A DNA stretch of 64,000 bases, taken from the NCBI RefSeq assembly GCF_042652185.1, contig NZ_JBHSIX010000037.1; one strand, written 5' to 3'. The notes beneath the pieces were generated by a model, which was not told the origin of the DNA, did no database searches, and saw only the letters and a program-made list of their open reading frames with translations. Position 1 is the first letter of the stretch. Each line of letters starts with the position of its first letter. This stretch comes from Actinacidiphila fildesensis (lineage in GTDB: Bacteria; Actinomycetota; Actinomycetes; Streptomycetales; Streptomycetaceae). Both the position numbers and the translations under genes were made by a program. Below are positions 59,939-64,000 of this stretch, in pieces.

Positions 59939-60016
59939 TCAAGAACGCAGACCGCTCCGGTCCAGTGGGTTGGGGCGGGTCTTCAGCGGCTTGTGGGCGG
60001 CCTGGCGGCGGGCCAT
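59939..60016 (-). pseudogene. rpsR: Ribosomal protein S18 paralogue, 3'-truncated
   Basis: ATG 60016 has AGGAA upstream and gives MARRQAAHKPLKTRPNPLDR then SGLRS and a stop. This is the N-terminus of an S18 paralogue, where YIDYKD would follow. Only 25 of about 78 residues remain. It is the last gene of the Zur-controlled minus-strand set, 49 bases past the CobW-like gene. Confidence 0.65.
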
Positions 60017-60065
60017 GTGGATTCCTTGGAGGTCGTCGGTGTCCGGGGTTGTCGATGCCGGGTGT

Positions 60066-61205
60066 TCAGGAGGCGGGGTCGAGGAGGGAGTCGAAGGCGG
60101 TGGGGAGTGTCTTCCACGCCTCGGGTCCTGAGGCGTATTCGGCGTCGGTGAGCAGGCAGGACTCCAGGAGTTGTTCCAGGCCGTGCCGGTCGAGGCCGGG
60201 GGAGGTGAAGACGAGGTGCTGGCAGCAGTCACCGTGTTCCGGGTGCCAGTCGAGTGAGGCGGCCGCTCTGCGCATCGGCGGCACCATCTCCCAGGCGGCA
60301 TCCGGGAGAGCGGCCAGCCAGGGTCCGACGCTTTCCACGGATAGTGCGCCGCCTGCGGCGTCCCAGGCCAGCAGGGTGTTCGGGCGGTCAGCGAGCCAGA
60401 AGCGGCCCCTGCTGCGGGCGGCGGCGCAGCAGAGGTCCTCCAGTGCCTGGTGGAGCCGTTCGGGGTGGAAGGGCCGGCGGCGGTGCCAGACGAAGGTGCT
60501 GACTCCTGCCTCCTCCGCTTCCTGGGGCAGTAGGGCGCAGGCGGGATGTTGGGCGGCGGCCGCGGTTTCCACGTCGAAGCCGGCGAAGGCCAGCTGGGCC
60601 AGTTCGACGGATCCGGCGGGCACCTGGCGGGCGGTCGGATGGAGTTGGGCGAGGACGGCGCGGTCCTCGTCGTCTGCTGCTGCGCCGTCGACGAGGGCGA
60701 GGACGGGTGCGTACTCCAGCTGCCGTGCCCAGGTGTCTCCGACGGTCCGCTGGTCGGTCGGGGCCGCGGCCAGGCCCACCTCGGCCAGGTCGTCGCCGTT
60801 GACGAGGTAGGACAGCACGAGCGCGGGGTCGACCGCGGTGATCACGCCGGTGAGGTCGAGTACGTCACTGCCGTGTGCGACGACCTCGGCCATGGCCTGG
60901 GGCTCGACGGAGTCCCACAGCTCGACGATGGCCAGCCGGGTCATGCTGCTGTCGGCCAGCCGTTCCAGCTCGGGCAGCAGGTCTTCGCGCAGCGCGCAGC
61001 AGGCGCAGTCGTTGACCAGCGGGGTCTCGTCCCGGGACAGTTCGCCCGAAGCGTCACGCATCAGGCGCCGGACCGTGCCCGTGGCCGCTGTGGCCAGGTC
61101 GTGGTGGAGTGCGACGCTGCCCGGCACGGTGTGCAGCAGGCGGTCCACGACCTGCCTGCGGGCGTCGGCGTGGAGCCCTCCGACGATGACGACCGGCAGG
61201 GTCAT
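60066..61205 (-). CDS. CobW/COG0523-like protein, Zur-regulated
   Basis: A 379-residue member of the CobW metallochaperone family. It has the Cys motif NDCACCALREDLLPEL and the C-terminal CobW_C domain (EFVWHRRRPFHPERLHQALE-like, and CCQHLVFTSPGLDRHGLEQL). The Walker A expected near residue 8 is degenerate: GGLHADARRQVV has no GKT/GKS. GTP binding is therefore doubtful. It overlaps the L31 gene by 4 bases and belongs to the Zur set, pointing to a zinc-shortage role. Confidence 0.85.
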   Translation of the reverse strand: MTLPVVIVGGLHADARRQVVDRLLHTVPGSVALHHDLATAATGTVRRLMRDASGELSRDETPLVNDCACCALREDLLPELERLADSSMTRLAIVELWDSVEPQAMAEVVAHGSDVLDLTGVITAVDPALVLSYLVNGDDLAEVGLAAAPTDQRTVGDTWARQLEYAPVLALVDGAAADDEDRAVLAQLHPTARQVPAGSVELAQLAFAGFDVETAAAAQHPACALLPQEAEEAGVSTFVWHRRRPFHPERLHQALEDLCCAAARSRGRFWLADRPNTLLAWDAAGGALSVESVGPWLAALPDAAWEMVPPMRRAAASLDWHPEHGDCCQHLVFTSPGLDRHGLEQLLESCLLTDAEYASGPEAWKTLPTAFDSLLDPAS

Positions 61206-61450
61206 GACGTCCTCCCGTAACGGCGCTCGAAGCGCTCGACGCGGCCGGCGGTGTCCAGGACGCGGGCGGTACCGGTGTAGAAGGGGTGACTCCGCGAGGA
61301 GATCTCGACGTCGACGACGGGATAGGTGTTGCCGTCCTCCCAGTCGACCGTCTTGTCCCTGGTGGCGGTGGAGCGGGTGGGGAAGGCGAAATTCGCGGCC
61401 TTGTCGCGGAAGACGACGGGGCCGTAGGCGGGGTGGATTCCGGGCTTCAT
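61202..61450 (-). CDS. rpmE2: 50S ribosomal protein L31 type B, zinc-free
   Basis: An 82-residue L31 paralogue: MKPGIHPAYGPVVFRDKAAN, SSRSHPFYTG and RVERFERRYG. It has no cysteine, so it is the zinc-free form that replaces the Zn-binding L31 when zinc is scarce. The stop overlaps the CobW-like start. It follows the L33 gene by 35 bases behind a Zur box. Confidence 0.95.
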   Translation of the reverse strand: MKPGIHPAYGPVVFRDKAANFAFPTRSTATRDKTVDWEDGNTYPVVDVEISSRSHPFYTGTARVLDTAGRVERFERRYGRTS

Positions 61451-61485
61451 GGAGGTGTCCTTCGAGCTGCGGTGGCGGTGGTGGG

Positions 61486-61650
61486 TCAGCGTTCTTCGCG
61501 GAAGTCGACGTGCCGGCGCACCACCGGATCGAACTTGCGCAGCACCAGGCGGTCCGGGTCGTTCCGGCGGTTCTTGCGGGTGACGTACGTGTAGCCGGTG
61601 TCGGCGGTGGAGCGGAGCTTGATGATCGGGCGTACCTCGTTGCGTGCCAT
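61486..61650 (-). CDS. rpmG: 50S ribosomal protein L33, zinc-free paralogue
   Basis: A 54-residue L33: MARNEVRPIIKLRSTADTGY then TYVTRKNRRNDPDRLVLRKF. No cysteine is present, so it lacks the zinc ribbon. It is the first gene of the minus-strand set, starting 18 bases from the Zur box. Confidence 0.95.
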   Translation of the reverse strand: MARNEVRPIIKLRSTADTGYTYVTRKNRRNDPDRLVLRKFDPVVRRHVDFREER

Positions 61651-61668
61651 GCCGCTACTATACGGGAA

Positions 61669-61683
61669 TGGGAATCGTTTTCA
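61669..61683. promoter_or_regulatory. Zur box, divergent
   Basis: TGGGAATCGTTTTCA matches the actinobacterial Zur consensus TGAAAATCATTTTCA at 11 of 15 positions. It lies between the divergent L33 and L28 starts, so one site could control both zinc-free ribosomal gene sets. Confidence 0.8.
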
Positions 61684-61719
61684 ATAAACGATTCGGTTCA
61701 GAGAGAGGCAGGTCGCACC

Positions 61720-61956
61720 TTGTCCGCCCACTGCCAACTGACCGGGGCCCAGCCGGGCTTCGGCAACACCATCTCCCACTCGCACCGGCGCACCTCCCGC
61801 CGCTTCGACCCCAACATCCAGCGCAAGCGATACTGGCTGCCCGGCGAGGGCCGGTATGTCCGCCTGACCTTGAGCGCGAGGGCGATCAAGACCGTCGACG
61901 TGATCGGCGTTGAGGCTGCCGTTGCCCGGATCCGCGCCCGAGGGGTGAAGGTCTGA
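61720..61956 (+). CDS. rpmB: 50S ribosomal protein L28, zinc-free paralogue
   Basis: A 78-residue L28: SAHCQLTGAQPGFGNTISHS and FDPNIQRKRYWLPGEGRYVR. The CxxC of zinc-binding L28 is absent. The start is TTG 61720, because homology begins with SAHCQ directly after it and AGAGAGG is upstream. Its stop overlaps the S14 start. It is the first gene of the plus-strand Zur set. Confidence 0.9.
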   Translation: MSAHCQLTGAQPGFGNTISHSHRRTSRRFDPNIQRKRYWLPGEGRYVRLTLSARAIKTVDVIGVEAAVARIRARGVKV

Positions 61957-62261
61957 TGGCGAAGAAGAGCAAGATCGCACAGAACGAGAAGCGCAAGGCG
62001 ATCGTCGAGCGGTACGCGGCCCGGCGTGCCGAGCTGAAGGAGGTCGTGCGGCGTCCGTCCTCCACACAGGCCGAGCGCCATGCCGCTTCGGCAGAGCTGC
62101 GCAACCAGCCCCCTAATGCCAGCGCGACCCGTGTACGGAACCGGGACAGCGTGGACGGCCGGCCGCGTGGGCATCTACGGAAGTTCGGGCTCTCCCGGAT
62201 CCGCATGTGTGAGCAGGCGCACGATGGTCACCTCCCGGGAGTCACCAAGTCGTCCTGGTAG
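61956..62261 (+). CDS. rpsN: 30S ribosomal protein S14, zinc-free paralogue
   Basis: A 101-residue S14: MAKKSKIAQNEKRKAIVERY, STQAERHAASAELRNQPPNA and VDGRPRGHLRKFGLSRIRMC. The length is that of the long, Cys-poor form without a zinc ribbon. It overlaps L28 by TGATG and ends just before a strong bidirectional terminator. Confidence 0.95.
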   Translation: MAKKSKIAQNEKRKAIVERYAARRAELKEVVRRPSSTQAERHAASAELRNQPPNASATRVRNRDSVDGRPRGHLRKFGLSRIRMCEQAHDGHLPGVTKSSW

Positions 62262-62280
62262 GGCCTGAATCCTTGGCGAG

Positions 62281-62324
62281 CGCGCGTGGCCCCACGTCCC
62301 CGGTGGGGCGTGGGGCCACGCGCG
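62281..62324. terminator. Bidirectional terminator after S14
   Basis: CGCGCGTGGCCCCACG (62281-62296) pairs perfectly with CGTGGGGCCACGCGCG (62309-62324). The loop itself contains CCCC/GGGG, extending the helix to about 20 bp. Confidence 0.85.
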
Positions 62325-62377
62325 GTCCGGGCTTGCTGTACGCCTCGGATTGACCGCGACGAAAGCGACAAGGCGAA

Positions 62378-62398
62378 GGCCCGGCAGAGTGCCGGGCC
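62378..62398. terminator. Second hairpin in the convergent region
   Basis: GGCCCGGC (62378-62385), loop AGAGT and GCCGGGCC (62391-62398) form an 8-bp stem. Confidence 0.5.
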
Positions 62399-62418
62399 GG
62401 GAAGGACGGATATCGATA

Positions 62419-62461
62419 CCGGGCTGGGCAGTGCCGTGGCTGCGACCACTGCCCAGCCCGG
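62419..62461 (-). terminator. Terminator below the CobW relic
   Basis: CCGGGCTGGGCAGTG (62419-62433) and CACTGCCCAGCCCGG (62447-62461) form a perfect 15-bp stem with a 13-base loop, 6 bases past the relic's stop. Confidence 0.75.
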
Positions 62462-62466
62462 AGTCT

Positions 62467-62772
<306 letters not shown>

Positions 62773-63060
62773 CTATCCGTAGGTTCCGCTGTCTGCAGGA
62801 GCTCAGACGGCTCGGGCATCACAAAGAGGTCACCGTGCGGCGGGCCGGGCACTGGACGGCGGGCGGTACCGAGATGGGACGCCGCCCGCCGACGCGGCTC
62901 GTGGCCCCACCGCACCGCATGCGCCCGGAGCGGGCCGTTAGACAAACGGCCCGGCATCACCCAATCGTGTGGCGTCCCACGTGAGTTAAGGGCACGGTGG
63001 GGCCTATCGATGTGGCCGCACCGCATCGCGCGCGGCCACATCGTCAACTGCACCAGGGGT
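62773..63060. other. Intergenic stretch
   Basis: No recognisable gene. It contains the terminator at 63008-63043. Confidence 0.35.
63008..63043 (-). terminator. Terminator after the lectin gene
   Basis: CGATGTGGCCGC (63008-63019) and GCGGCCACATCG (63032-63043) form a perfect 12-bp stem 18 bases past the lectin stop on the minus strand. Confidence 0.75.
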
Positions 63061-63576
63061 CTAGTAGTACATGCCCCAGTTCTGCGTGGCCGGCACGTTG
63101 CTGGCACAAGACCAAAGGGTCATGTACGTGCCGTTGGAAGTGCCATTGCCGTATCCGGTAATGCACTTGTTCCCGTAGGTGGTAAAAGTGTTCGTCCGCA
63201 GGTCGACCCTGTCACCAACGCTGAAGGTCTGAGCCGCGTTGCGGTAGCTGCCGCAATCCCACAAGGTCAGCACGGCACCATTCGTGGCATACGCATTGCC
63301 CCGGGGCGTCACGCACTTGCCGCTGGACAGGTTCCTGATGAACCCGTCCTCGACGTACCACTTCTGGATGTCGCTGCCCGTGCAGTCCCAGAACGTGAGA
63401 GCGGTTCCATTAGCGGTGCTATTGCCCTCTGGAGTGGCGCACTTGACACCGCCGCCTGGGTAGTTGATGAGATAGCCCGTGGCAGATATGTACGCTTGCG
63501 CAGAGGTCGCGTTGACCATCATGCATGCGAAAAGCATCGCGGCCAATGTCGCGAGAGTTTTGGTCGTGTTCTTCAC
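63061..63576 (-). CDS. Secreted ricin-type beta-trefoil lectin
   Basis: A 171-residue exported protein. The signal peptide TLATLAAMLFACMMVNATSA ends at AQA. The mature part is one ricin-type beta-trefoil with three QxW-like repeats: TALTFWDCTGSDIQKWYVED, AVLTLWDCGSYRNAAQTFSV and MTLWSCASNVPATQNWGMY. Cys residues in each lobe suggest disulfides. The domain binds carbohydrate; no catalytic domain is attached. GTG 63576 is chosen because GAAGGAT lies 8 bases upstream. Target sugars are unknown. Confidence 0.9.
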   Translation of the reverse strand: MKNTTKTLATLAAMLFACMMVNATSAQAYISATGYLINYPGGGVKCATPEGNSTANGTALTFWDCTGSDIQKWYVEDGFIRNLSSGKCVTPRGNAYATNGAVLTLWDCGSYRNAAQTFSVGDRVDLRTNTFTTYGNKCITGYGNGTSNGTYMTLWSCASNVPATQNWGMYY

Positions 63577-64000
63577 TGAAAATCCTTCGAAGTCTTGATT
63601 TCTACAGAGGATGCAAGCGGAGAAGGCGCACTCAGGTAGGTAGCAGGCATACGAATGCAGGACAGGCGTGGGCCCGTCCTGGTCGCACCGACCTAACTCG
63701 CGTGACTCGGCACCGACGCTCCGAAGAGCCGCCTCCGGCTCCACCCCGAGCCGCTGAACACGGCAGAGACCGTGAAGCATTTCCCCGTTTGGTGACATCC
63801 CCCGATGTGCTGCCGCCCCATTGCATGAAGCGCCGGGCGGCTCTCGATTTGACAGAGGCTAGGGTGCCTGATCAAGGCCTACGCGTCAAATGATGGCTTG
63901 CCGTGGAGCGCCAGCAGTCCCACCCGCTAAGCGAGTTACCCGCTTCAAACACGGCGGCCACCCACTCCGCTTGGCCGACTTGACGGTATCGCTGGGAGCG
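63577..64000. other. Window end without recognised gene
   Basis: It should hold the lectin promoter near 63590-63640. Nothing else is recognisable on either strand. Confidence 0.3.

Overview
The window is high-GC actinobacterial DNA. Streptomyces or a close relative is the best guess. This rests on gene content (Zur-controlled zinc-free ribosomal paralogues, BlaI/M56 pairs, neprosin-family secreted proteins, COG4705 membrane proteins next to two-component genes), frequent GTG starts and Streptomyces-like promoters. No rRNA, tRNA or CRISPR array was seen. The many broken genes and insertion remnants suggest a flexible chromosome arm or a large plasmid; that is inference.

Layout. 0-5.2 kb is a mobile-element scrapyard: the 3' end of a group II intron, two IS701-like remnants around a NarL-type kinase with a broken response regulator, and a 1.23-kb IS with 21-bp terminal repeats. 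5.2-11 kb holds a cold-shock gene, a hairpin-rich gene-free stretch, a coupled minus-strand operon (ABC ATPase, frameshifted permease, Baeyer-Villiger-type monooxygenase, SDR) and a methyltransferase relic. 11.3-16.2 kb has a large secreted subtilisin and an HTH regulator. 16.3-28.7 kb is the most coherent block: an RCK-type membrane protein, two secreted neprosin-family prolyl endopeptidases, a proline-iminopeptidase-like hydrolase, a complete oligopeptide ABC importer, a palindromic operator and a divergent XRE-TPR regulator. Together they look like a system that cuts proline-containing peptides outside the cell, imports them, trims them and perhaps senses them.

29-39 kb holds an SDR, a coupled methyltransferase/CDGSH/haem-oxygenase-like oxidase set, a PGM1-like ATP-grasp enzyme, a Rho-N protein, a carbonic anhydrase, a glutamate-synthase-domain protein and a pyruvate-oxidase-like ThDP enzyme. 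39-46 kb alternates intact genes (AI-2E/PerM, copper-type lipoprotein operon, VOC protein) with truncated ones (sigma factor, cation-efflux protein, permease, M56 peptidase). 46.3-57.5 kb has a BlaI repressor with its operator, a ZIP transporter behind an iron-box-like site, a histidine kinase, a lipoprotein/two-ATPase/FtsX export cassette with a response regulator, and a COG4705/response regulator/kinase set. 57.6-64 kb has a COG4705 relic, a PAP2 phosphatase divergent from a second BlaI/M56 pair with two operator copies, a divergent Zur regulon (L33, L31, CobW-like and a truncated S18 one way; L28 and S14 the other) around one Zur box, a CobW relic, stacked terminators and a secreted ricin-type lectin.

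All calls come from reading the sequence and motif recognition; no database search was run. Boundaries of relics are approximate.
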